Origin: Blastocatellia bacterium UBA7656
GTDB taxonomy: Bacteria > Acidobacteriota > Blastocatellia > UBA7656
Direction: 5' to 3'
Assembly (NCBI GenBank): GCA_002483445.1
Contig: DLHY01000078.1
Location: 188,155 to 217,046, forward strand
DNA: 28,892 nucleotides
In this document: positions 22,522-28,892 of the stretch, one piece after another
How positions within the stretch are numbered: the first letter of the stretch is position 1
Layout of the letters: every line of letters starts with the position of its first letter
Position numbers and translations under genes: made by a program
Notes under the pieces: generated by a model
What the model was told of the DNA's origin: nothing
The model's database searches: none
Seen by the model: the letters and a program-made list of their open reading frames with translations, nothing else

Positions 22522-23325
22522 ATGAGCAGGCAGATCAGCTTTACCCTCGCCGAGCAAGCCGCGACTGAAAGCCTGAGCCGGTTCGTCCGTCGAATTCTCG
22601 ATGAGCGAAGGCTGGCTCTCTCGGATGTCGAGTTGCGCGCGGCAGGCGAAATAACCGATGGACACGTTGCAAACATTCTCGCGGGCGACACCAGCAACCT
22701 TCGCATACAAACATTGGAGGCGCTGGCGCGAGGGCTTGGAGTCGCCGAAGAACGGTTATTCGCAATCACAAGAGGACTGCCCGGCGACTACCAATTTCAA
22801 GAAAACGATTTCGTCTCTCTCTTCCGCCGATATGACGCGCTATCAGAAGCGCACAGGGGCGAGACCGACACACTGATGGAAACAGTGAGCCGCGAGATTG
22901 AGCGGCGCTCATCTCAAACAGGATGGCAGCGCCTCGAAGAGATGGCGGAGCCGAGTCGCCTAATCGAATTGAGCAGGAGAGAGGCTCTTGAAGATTATGT
23001 TCGCCGCCTGCTCGATGAAAGGGGGTTGACGTTCAAAGATGTGGAGATGCGAAGCGGAGGAAGGATCAGCCATTCTTATGTTCACCAGATCGCGGGCGGT
23101 CACACAAAGAACCTGACGGTGGAGAAGATTCGAGGGCTGGCTGCGGGTCTGGGCGTAGCGGAAGAAGAGGTCTTCAGAGTTTTTTGCAACATATCAAGTG
23201 CGGAGAAAGCGGCTTTTCGAAATGGCGAATTCGCAAGACTCTATCGAAAATATGAAGCCTTGTCAGAGGCAGGCAAAAGAGAGGTGATGCCGCTCGTTGA
23301 GATGCTGGATCGCGAAATCGACTGA
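22522..23325 (+). CDS. internally duplicated XRE-type HTH protein
   Basis: 267 residues made of two copies of a ~135-residue unit. Each copy has a Cro/CI-type HTH (unit 1 at ~17-84: FVRRILDERRLALSDVELRA...LEALARGLGVAEERLF; unit 2 at ~155-220: YVRRLLDERGLTFKDVEMRS...IRGLAAGLGVAEEEVF). A helical tail follows in each (LFRRYDALSEAHRGETDTLM and LYRKYEALSEAGKREVMPLV), ending in ...REIE/REID. The HTH and tail resemble XRE-family repressors of toxin-antitoxin and phage type. A tandem arrangement could let one chain bind a palindrome by itself. The ribosome binding site is weak (GGGGCGG). It is probably a DNA-binding regulator; its target is unknown. Confidence 0.78.
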   Translation: MSRQISFTLAEQAATESLSRFVRRILDERRLALSDVELRAAGEITDGHVANILAGDTSNLRIQTLEALARGLGVAEERLFAITRGLPGDYQFQENDFVSLFRRYDALSEAHRGETDTLMETVSREIERRSSQTGWQRLEEMAEPSRLIELSRREALEDYVRRLLDERGLTFKDVEMRSGGRISHSYVHQIAGGHTKNLTVEKIRGLAAGLGVAEEEVFRVFCNISSAEKAAFRNGEFARLYRKYEALSEAGKREVMPLVEMLDREID

Positions 23326-23414
23326 CGAAATATGCTGGCGATAAGGACGAAGGTTGCTACGGTTCGAAAAAGCCTTGCGCGCAGGGCTGCGCACTGACCT
23401 CCGGGCGAGGCCCT

Positions 23415-24227
23415 TCACCGAGGTCGCTGTTTCGGGTCTAACATCTCCCTCAGCCCGTCGCCGAGGAAATTAAAAGCGAGCACCGAAAGAGCGATCATCA
23501 CTCCGGGAAAGATGAACAGGTGAGGCGCGGTGAACCAGAACTCGCGCGAATCATCGATCATCTTGCCCCAGCTAGGAATTGGCTCAGGCACTCCGAGTCC
23601 CAGGAAACTCAATCCCGCCTCGGCCAGTATCATCCCGGCCATTCCTAACGATGCCTGAATGATCAATGGCTGAATGGAATTGGGCAGTATGTGACGGATG
23701 AGAATTCTCAAATCATTTGCGCCAAGAGCGCGGGCCGCCTGAACAAAATCGTACTCGCGCACTTTGAGAACCTGCGCGCGCATCAATCTCGCATATCCGA
23801 CCCAGCCTATGACTGAAAGCGCAATGATGAGATTCTTTATGCTCGGCCCAAGAAAAGCCACCATCGCTATGGCGAGCAGTATGCCGGGAAATGAAAGAAA
23901 GACATTGAACAGAAAATTTGAAACTATGCGATCAGTCCATCCGCCTTTGTACCCGGCCATTGCTCCGAGCATCACTCCGATGGTCGCTGAAATCGACACA
24001 ACCGAAAGCCCCACGAGCATCGAGACGCGAGCGCCGTAAATTATTCGGGTCATCACATCGCGGCCCAATTGATCGCGTCCCATCCAGTGCTTTGAGTCAG
24101 GCGATTCGAGTCGAGAGGTGAGTTCCTGCCTCTGAACTTTATCCCACGACGCCAGCACAGGCGAAAGGGCGGCGAGCAGAACCATCAGCCCGATTATACC
24201 GAGTCCGATTTTTGCAGTCAGGTTCAT
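23415..24227 (-). CDS. peptide ABC transporter permease, DppC/OppC type
   Basis: A 270-residue inner-membrane permease, full length. Hallmarks are the N-terminal LTSRLESPDSKHWMGRDQLGRDVMTRIIYGAR region, typical of DppC (HPFGTD..GRDV), and the EAA loop YDFVQAARALGANDLRILIRHILPN, which docks to an ATPase. EAGLSFLGLGVPEPIPSWGKMI is also present. It follows the DppB-like gene after a 95-bp gap filled by an inverted heptamer pair. No ATP-binding gene is present, so ATPases and a cognate receptor must lie elsewhere; the lipoprotein at 7534 is a candidate. The ribosome binding site is weak. Confidence 0.93.
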   Translation of the reverse strand: MNLTAKIGLGIIGLMVLLAALSPVLASWDKVQRQELTSRLESPDSKHWMGRDQLGRDVMTRIIYGARVSMLVGLSVVSISATIGVMLGAMAGYKGGWTDRIVSNFLFNVFLSFPGILLAIAMVAFLGPSIKNLIIALSVIGWVGYARLMRAQVLKVREYDFVQAARALGANDLRILIRHILPNSIQPLIIQASLGMAGMILAEAGLSFLGLGVPEPIPSWGKMIDDSREFWFTAPHLFIFPGVMIALSVLAFNFLGDGLREMLDPKQRPR

Positions 24228-24237
24228 CTTCTACGAA

Positions 24238-24327
24238 GATGTTAGATGTTAGAGGATAGATGTTAGTAGAACTATCGGTCGGGAACGATCACTAACATCT
24301 AATATCTGACATCTAGCATCTGCTAAT
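24238..24327. repeat. inverted pair of GATGTTA / TAACATC heptamer arrays
   Basis: Left: GATGTTA, GATGTTA, GAGGATA, GATGTTA (24238-24265). Right: TAACATC, TAATATC, TGACATC, TAGCATC (24293-24320), plus TGCTAAT. They are reverse complements at 23 of 28 positions with a 27-bp spacer. The stop codon of the DppB-like gene (24323-24325) lies at the edge of the right array. Confidence 0.9.
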
Positions 24328-25252
24328 CCGTCTTGATTCGCGGATCGAGGAAACGATACGCGATATCGGTTGCGGTGTTGACTAAAACATAAGTCGCCGC
24401 GATTACCAGAATGCAGCCTTGCGTGAGCTTGTAGTCGCGCTCGTTGATCGAATCGACGAGCAGACTTCCCACACCCGGCCATGAAAAAATGCGCTCGGTG
24501 ATGATCGCACCTGCAAGCAACACGCCGAACTGAAGGCCGAGAACCGTGACTACGGGGATGAGTCCGTTTTTGAGAACGTGTTTGTAGACGACTGTTCTTT
24601 CCAGCAGCCCTTTTGCGCGCGCCGTTCGCACATAGTCTTCGCCCAGTTCTTCGAGGACACTTGATCGGACTATGCGGGTGAGTATGGCCGATAGAGCCGC
24701 GCCGAGCGTGATCGAAGGGAGTATGAGATTGGCGAGGCCGCCTCCGCCTGAGACGGGAGCGATGCCAAGCTCTACTGAAAAGATGAGAATGAGCAGCGGC
24801 CCGAGGGCGAAACTAGGAAGCGAGATGCCTAAGAGCGCGGTGAAAGTCGAGAGTCCATCGATAAAAGTTCCGCGATGAGTTGCGGCAGTGACACCGAGCG
24901 GGATGGAAATCAGGATGGCGATGAGCATCGAGGCTAGCGTGAGTTTGATCGTTGCAGGATAGCGCGACGATATGCGCGTGAATACGCCCTGACGGGTGAC
25001 GGGGTTTTCGCCCCAGTCGCCTTGAAAGAGTCCCGTCCAGTAATCGGTGTATTGAGTAAGCAGAGGTTTATCGAGACCTAGATCAGCGCGGACTTTTTGA
25101 ACCTGTTCTTCGGTAGCGTTTTCGCCTACGAGTTGTCGGGCCGGATCGCCCGGCACGAGATGGATGAGCAGAAAAACCAGAGTGACGACAGCCCAAAGCA
25201 CAGGGACTATCATCAACAAACGGCGAAGCAGAGCGATAAGAAGCGCGCGCAT
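24323..25252 (-). CDS. peptide ABC transporter permease, DppB/OppB type
   Basis: A 309-residue inner-membrane permease. The N-terminus RRLLMIVPVLWAVVTLVFLLIHLVPGDPA is the standard DppB first helix with the HLVPGDPA motif. The EAA loop LGEDYVRTARAKGLLERTVVYKHVLKNGLIPV and RIFSWPGVGSLLVDSI complete the signature. An in-frame upstream extension of 52 residues is not conserved; this ATG gives the family's normal start but has no clear ribosome binding site. It is paired with the DppC-like gene downstream, forming the heterodimeric channel for di- or oligopeptide uptake. Confidence 0.93.
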   Translation of the reverse strand: MRALLIALLRRLLMIVPVLWAVVTLVFLLIHLVPGDPARQLVGENATEEQVQKVRADLGLDKPLLTQYTDYWTGLFQGDWGENPVTRQGVFTRISSRYPATIKLTLASMLIAILISIPLGVTAATHRGTFIDGLSTFTALLGISLPSFALGPLLILIFSVELGIAPVSGGGGLANLILPSITLGAALSAILTRIVRSSVLEELGEDYVRTARAKGLLERTVVYKHVLKNGLIPVVTVLGLQFGVLLAGAIITERIFSWPGVGSLLVDSINERDYKLTQGCILVIAATYVLVNTATDIAYRFLDPRIKTD

Positions 25253-25486
25253 CGCGGGACAGTGTAGCAAGGCTGTGGGCGAGCGACAACGCCGCCTTGA
25301 AACGGATTTCATCAATTGGTAGCATTCGCCGCGATAACTGGCCGGGCGACCGCGACTCCAGTTATGTGTTTCGGGATGTTGTAGTAGTGCGGACGCGGTG
25401 ACGTACACTTTTGCCCTTTGCTCTTTTGCGAGCGAAGCTCAGGCGAGCGAGCGCCGCTTGAATTCCTGAAATTGTAACGGGTATCT

Positions 25487-25944
25487 AACCGCAGAGTCGC
25501 AGAGACACAGAGTTTACGCAGAGAAGAGTTATGCAGGTTAATGAGATCACCCACGCGATAATCGGGGCAGCGATGGAAATTCATCGCAATCTCGGCCCCG
25601 GACTGCTCGAATCTGCTTATGAGGAATGCCTGTGCCACGAGTTGACACTGCGACAAATCCCGTTCAGGCGTCAGGTTCCCTTGCCGCTTGAGTACAAGGG
25701 AGTCCGACTGGAACAGGGCTATCGCCTCGATCTGCTTGTAGCGGAAATAGTCGTCGTGGAAGTGAAAGCAGTCGAAATCATGCATCCTGTATATGAGGCG
25801 CAGCTTTTGACCTATCTTCGACTGGGCGGCTTTCAGGTCGGGCTGCTCATCAATTTCAACGTGCCTTTGCTCAAGGACGGAATTCGCCGAAAAGTGTTGA
25901 ACCTCCCCTCTGCGTAAACTCTGCGACTCTGCGACTCTGCGGTT
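25487..25944. mobile_element. GxxExxY gene bracketed by 37-bp inverted repeats
   Basis: The left arm 25487-25523 and right arm 25908-25944 are reverse complements at 35 of 37 positions. Each arm is made of short CGCAGAGT-type tandem units (ACCGCAGAGTCGCAGAG...TTTACGCAGAG). They enclose only the GxxExxY gene: the left arm ends eight bases before its ATG and the right arm contains its stop codon. The compact arrangement suggests a small mobile or repeat-propagated unit. No transposase is inside, so movement would need help in trans. Confidence 0.7.
25531..25917 (+). CDS. GxxExxY protein, PD-(D/E)XK nuclease-like
   Basis: 128 residues, the usual length for the GxxExxY family (TIGR04256). The motif is at G24-LL-E27-SA-Y30. 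The PD-(D/E)XK core is visible as RLDLLV (Asp67) and VEVKAV (Glu77, Lys79), so a metal-dependent nuclease fold with intact catalytic residues is likely. ITHAIIGAAMEIHRNLGPGL and YEAQLLTYLRLGG are further family hallmarks. The biological role is not established. The start has GAGAAG nearby. The C-terminal Ser-Ala and the stop fall inside the right inverted repeat. Confidence 0.9.
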   Translation: MQVNEITHAIIGAAMEIHRNLGPGLLESAYEECLCHELTLRQIPFRRQVPLPLEYKGVRLEQGYRLDLLVAEIVVVEVKAVEIMHPVYEAQLLTYLRLGGFQVGLLINFNVPLLKDGIRRKVLNLPSA

Positions 25945-26069
25945 TTTACCCCTTTCAATAACTAAGCATTGGAGTTCGTAATAACCCTTCACCGGAGAAT
26001 TGGCATCGCATTCGCTGACAGACTATAATCCGATCAACCGCAGACACAGATGAAAGCGAGCGTGGCGCA

Positions 26070-26798
26070 ATGCGTACAGAAGTTTTAACCGACACCTTGA
26101 ATCAATCGGCGGCTCCAACGCCTGAGACTCTGCTGCCTCTGGAGAATGGCGACCGGCTGACCCGACGCGAGTTCGAACGACGCTTCGATGCTATGCCGCA
26201 CCTCAAGAAAGCAGAACTGATCGAAGGAGTGGTCTATTTGCCATCACCTGTGCGAGTGAAGAGTCACGGAAAGCCGCATGGTCAGATCATGGCCTGGATA
26301 GGCGCATACTGCGCAGCAACGCCCGAAGTGGATTTTGCCGATAACGCGACACTTCGACTCGATCCCGACAACGAGCCGCAACCGGATGCTATGCTCTGGA
26401 TCAATGAAGCGGCGGGCGGGCGCGCTCGCATCAGCGAGGATGATTATCTCGAAGGCTCGCCTGAATTGATCGTTGAAATCGCAGCCAGCACCGCCTCTTA
26501 TGATCTTCACGACAAAATGAAAGTCTACCGTCGCAATGGCGTGCAGGAGTACATCGTGTGGCGGGTCTATGACCGGCAGATAGACTGGTTCTATCTCGAA
26601 GCGGAACAATACGCGCGTCTGTCGCCGGACACGGAAGGCACACTTGAGAGCCGCGTTTTCCCCGGACTCCGGCTCGAAGCATCTGCACTGATCAATGGCG
26701 ACCTCGCCCGCGTCCTCGCCGAGTTGCAAAAAGGTCTCGCTTCAGATATTCACATCGCTTTCGTTGAGCGACTCTCCGCAGCGACTCATAAAGAGTGA
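26070..26798 (+). CDS. Uma2 family endonuclease-like protein
   Basis: 242 residues, a Uma2/DUF820 protein of the PD-(D/E)XK superfamily, abundant in cyanobacteria and some Acidobacteriota. Visible are TRREFERRFDAMP, KAELIEGVVYLPSPV (first Glu), PQPDAMLWI (Asp), ELIVEIAASTASYDLHDKMKVYRRNGVQEYIVW (in parts; Glu-Ile-Ala plus the distal Lys) and the closing VFPGLRLEASALINGDLARVLAELQ. It probably has a nuclease fold; physiological role is unknown and these genes often spread as paralogs. The N-terminal ~25 residues are Pro/Thr-rich and not conserved. No clear ribosome binding site. A partial ACCGCAGACACAGATGAA repeat lies just upstream (26039-26056). Confidence 0.88.
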   Translation: MRTEVLTDTLNQSAAPTPETLLPLENGDRLTRREFERRFDAMPHLKKAELIEGVVYLPSPVRVKSHGKPHGQIMAWIGAYCAATPEVDFADNATLRLDPDNEPQPDAMLWINEAAGGRARISEDDYLEGSPELIVEIAASTASYDLHDKMKVYRRNGVQEYIVWRVYDRQIDWFYLEAEQYARLSPDTEGTLESRVFPGLRLEASALINGDLARVLAELQKGLASDIHIAFVERLSAATHKE

Positions 26799-26884
26799 TC
26801 ACCCCGTCGAACGCTACACTTGAAATCACGCGCCGCTTTGCCTAATATGAGCCTGTCGCATGTGCGCGATTACTTGCACGGTAA

Positions 26885-26956
26885 GCCGGTGTAGCATAGA
26901 GGTAATGCGACTGACTTGTAATCAGTAGACCGGGGGTTCGATTCCCTCCACCGGCT
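26885..26956 (+). tRNA. tRNA-Thr (anticodon TGT)
   Basis: 72 bases. The 7-bp acceptor stem GCCGGTG/CACCGGC is perfect, the D stem is GCAT/ATGC, and the anticodon stem ACTGA/TCAGT has loop CTTGTAA with TGT at positions 34-36 and T33 before it. The T stem GGGGG/CCCTC (one G-T pair) has loop TTCGATT. CCA is not encoded (the stem is followed by TTTTC). It reads ACA threonine codons. The T-rich 3' flank may act as its terminator. Confidence 0.93.
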
Positions 26957-26990
26957 TTTCATCTTCTTTGCCTCGCCGACGATTTGCGAA

Positions 26991-27506
26991 ATGAATTCTG
27001 AAGAATTAAAAACTCTCGTTGACGAAGGTCTCAGCGCCAGAAAAATGGCCGCTCGATTAGGAGTATCTTTCACCACTATTCGCTATTGGCTCAAAAAGTT
27101 CGAGCTAAAGACAAAATTCAGAGAAGACAAACCGTTGTGCAAAAACTGCGGAAAGCCTGTCAAACGCAGACCCAGCCAATATTGTTCATGCTCTTGCTAT
27201 GGACAATCGAGAAGGCTAAAGATAGTTGAAAATGATACCAAAAATATTGATCCGCGACTATTGAAGAGACACCTACTTGAAACGCGAGGCCACCGCTGCG
27301 AAGTGTGCGGCATAACTGAGTGGATGGGCCGCGCTGCGCCGCTCGAACTCGATCACAAGGATGGTAATCCGTTCAATAACGATCTCGATAACCTCCGATT
27401 GATCTGCCCAAACTGTCACTCGCAGACCGTGACCTATAAGAACAGGAATATGGGCAGAGGCCGTTTCTATCGCAGACGCCGCTACGCGGAAGGCAGAAGC
27501 CACTAG
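26991..27506 (+). CDS. HNH endonuclease with N-terminal HTH and zinc knuckles
   Basis: 171 residues. There is an N-terminal HTH (LVDEGLSARKMAARLGVSFTTIRYWLKKF, ~9-37), then a Cys4 knuckle (CKNC...CSCSC). The HNH domain follows with CEVCG, the core LELDHKDGNPFNNDLDNLRLICPNCH (in parts, ~123-148) and a basic tail. The order HTH-zinc-HNH is that of free-standing or phage-type homing-like endonucleases. It begins only 34 bp after the tRNA-Thr, with no strong ribosome binding site, and looks more A/T-rich than its neighbours, which hints at acquisition at the tRNA. Target and activity are unknown. Confidence 0.87.
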   Translation: MNSEELKTLVDEGLSARKMAARLGVSFTTIRYWLKKFELKTKFREDKPLCKNCGKPVKRRPSQYCSCSCYGQSRRLKIVENDTKNIDPRLLKRHLLETRGHRCEVCGITEWMGRAAPLELDHKDGNPFNNDLDNLRLICPNCHSQTVTYKNRNMGRGRFYRRRRYAEGRSH

Positions 27507-27579
27507 CTCGTTGAAACGACCGGCCTTCGTTCTGCGAACTAGGGCCATTTAGTTTTTCGAAAGCGAGGTCGAAGAAGAG

Positions 27580-27682
27580 AACCACAGATGAACACCGATG
27601 GACACAGATAGAGAAAAACCTAAAATTCACACGATTTTTTCTTTCCTATTTTATCCGTATTTATCTGTGTTCATCTGTGGTT
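27580..27682. repeat. inverted AACCACAGATGAACAC repeats
   Basis: Left arm 27580-27610 and right arm 27652-27682 match as reverse complements at 26 of 31 positions. The outer 16 (AACCACAGATGAACAC) are perfect, with a 41-bp A/T-rich spacer. It lies between the HNH gene and the insertion sequence. The CACAGATGAACAC family of repeats is seen in many bacterial phyla. Confidence 0.8.
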
Positions 27683-27711
27683 GATTCCTTTCGGCTGAAA
27701 ATTAAATGAGC

Positions 27712-28892
27712 CGTGGTCATAAATCATGCAGCCCTGAGCAAAGCCTTGATTCCATTGCCGACTGGCAAATCCTGCTCATGCTGATAGAGCAGAACCAGTT
27801 GATATATGAAAATAGCTCCCAGCGCCAGTAGCTGTGACTTCCTCAAGCCTTTTACTGGCATCTGATTCCGCCACTCGAAGACATTCTTGAACAGCCCGTT
27901 GAATGGCTCGATCGATTGTGAGCGCAGCTTATGAAAGACTCGCCTTACTTCTACTCCTCCATCACGGTGTGGATATGGCCCTCGCCGTGTGGCCACAAGC
28001 TCGCGTCCATCCTGAGCGCACAAGTCCCGCAACTTAGGATCATTGTAATGGGTATCTCCCAAAACGTAACGCACCTCAGAAGGCAGTTCGTTGAGCAACA
28101 GTGGGGCTACTTCGTTGTCGGCACTGTTGGCTGTTGTCAACTCAGCAGCCAACCGTATCCAAACCCATCCTACGGCCACTGCCAGGTGAAGCTTCCATCC
28201 ATACCACCATCCCTTCCATCCGCTCTTGCTCCATCCTGCTTCGGTATCGATGGATGTATGCGGAATCTCCCCTTTTTCCTTATGTTTTTTGTGCCATACT
28301 CCTCCGCCAGTTTTCAAAGGGGTGCTATCAACTGCTGCTGCTCGTCCGTGTTGGGAGAAAACATTGAGCAGACAAACAAGGTGTCGTCCAAGACAACCGA
28401 TCAGCCCCGGCAAGCTTTCAGGCAAAGCGGCAAGACGTCGCTCTCAAGTGCGACGAGTAGGGAAACGTCCATTCTCAAAAAGGAGTGGGCGCAATTGTTT
28501 GGCAACCTCATCCTCCTGCTCAAGAAAAGCCAGCAAGGCATAAGCAGTGTATAAACGACGAATGATCATAATGACCAAGGCTTTGACTATCAGCCGATCA
28601 GAATAATGTCTCGGACGGCCTCGACCGCGCTTTTGTGGAGGAGGCGGGAAGGGAAGAAAATCAATGAGCAAAACCAGACTGACAAGCAGGCTCTTTTGTC
28701 GTAGCATCTCAGTGACTCCAAAGTTTCAAGGTATGGAAACTGAGATACTACGGAGCCAGCCGCGTCTTTGCTATAGCAGAGCGCGGCTATTTTCAATCGA
28801 TCAACTCGGAACAGAAAGTTGTTGAACCATAAACTAGCGATCAATGCTGACAATCTAATTGTTGCTTTCAAGGCATTTGATTTATGACCACG
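27712..28892 (-). mobile_element. insertion sequence with DDE transposase, at least 1181 bp
   Basis: Perfect 15-bp terminal inverted repeats (CGTGGTCATAAATCA) lie at 27712-27726 and, in reverse complement, at 28878-28892, the last base of the window. The element encloses one DDE transposase on the minus strand. A 7-bp hairpin (AGCCGCG/CGCGGCT, 28758-28788) lies between the right end and the transposase start. The target-site duplication cannot be checked because the window ends at the repeat. IS4/IS5-like by transposase type; the exact family is uncertain. Confidence 0.82.
27724..28707 (-). pseudogene. DDE transposase interrupted by an in-frame TGA
   Basis: Two pieces lie in the same reading frame: residues 1-87 (28707 to 28447, with GRGRPRHYSDRLIVKALV) and the remainder (28443 to 27724). 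They are separated only by TGA at 28444-28446. The sequence reads PTRRT-stop-ERRLAALPESLPGLIG; relatives usually have Trp here, so a TGG to TGA change is the simple explanation. DDE-type landmarks remain in the second part: AAAVDSTPLKT (Asp), YVLGDTHYND (Asp) and SQSIEPFNGLFKN (Glu, Lys). The stop codon falls in the terminal inverted repeat. It is probably inactive unless TGA is read through or an internal start (TTG 28425) makes a truncated protein. Confidence 0.8.

Noticed and set aside
25312..25992. Long minus-strand open frame (226 codons) opposite the GxxExxY gene
   Set aside because: It is the antisense shadow of a well-supported family gene and shows no family features itself.
28590..28871. 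Minus-strand frame running from the IS end into the transposase
   Set aside because: It is in a different frame from the transposase and lacks any transposase motif; it covers the IS end and hairpin.

Overview
The window looks like a chromosomal segment of an Acidobacteriota member, most likely class Blastocatellia. The best clue is an ECF sigma factor of the Sig-70_X6 type overlapping a large receptor-like PknB kinase with a periplasmic PD40/TolB-like propeller. Supporting signs are moderate GC, loosely packed gene runs, many short tandem repeats, and nuclease-like genes of the GxxExxY and Uma2 families. This assignment is inference; no rRNA is present.

Layout. 1-6.0 kb, minus strand: zinc-ribbon protein, exported DUF1028 protein, PIN-domain protein with a small partner, fatty acyl-CoA synthetase, and a secreted Cys/Lys/Glu-rich protein. 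6.2-11.6 kb, minus strand: a run of mtnA, nagZ-like GH3, a peptide-binding lipoprotein and an MFS transporter. 11.9-12.3 kb: a small beta-rich protein with a strong terminator. 12.4-14.8 kb: an OPT transporter. 14.8-15.2 kb: repeats and a possible decayed rpsU. 15.3-17.2 kb, plus strand: a 2-hydroxyacid dehydrogenase interrupted by a heptamer array, then a DUF433/DUF5615 pair. 17.3-21.1 kb, minus strand: sigma factor, kinase and an orphan TPR tail. 21.2-23.3 kb, plus strand: an exported JAMM-like protein, a membrane protein and an internally duplicated HTH protein. 23.4-25.3 kb, minus strand: DppC/DppB permeases. 25.5-28.9 kb: an accessory end with GxxExxY, Uma2, tRNA-Thr, HNH and an IS element whose transposase carries an internal stop.

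The most striking pattern is not a gene. Short tandem arrays of 7-8 bp units, each locus with its own unit sequence, recur as inverted pairs around a short spacer, and most lie on or beside the stop codon of the upstream gene. They are found at mtnA/nagZ, nagZ/binding protein, binding protein/MFS, DppB/DppC and around GxxExxY. In several cases the array has become coding sequence: the MtnA C-terminus, the n-region of a lipoprotein signal peptide, and an internal loop of the dehydrogenase. This resembles the STRR heptamers known from filamentous cyanobacteria, but the inverted-pair-at-stop-codon layout may be a distinct class of 3'-end hairpin element. A second candidate element, at 335-589, is MITE-like: perfect 16-bp terminal inverted repeats inside 15-bp direct repeats, with a nested perfect 16-bp hairpin.

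Functionally, NagZ, the peptide-binding lipoprotein, the permeases and the OPT carrier all point to peptide or muropeptide uptake and recycling. MtnA adds methionine salvage. The sigma/kinase pair is a signalling unit.
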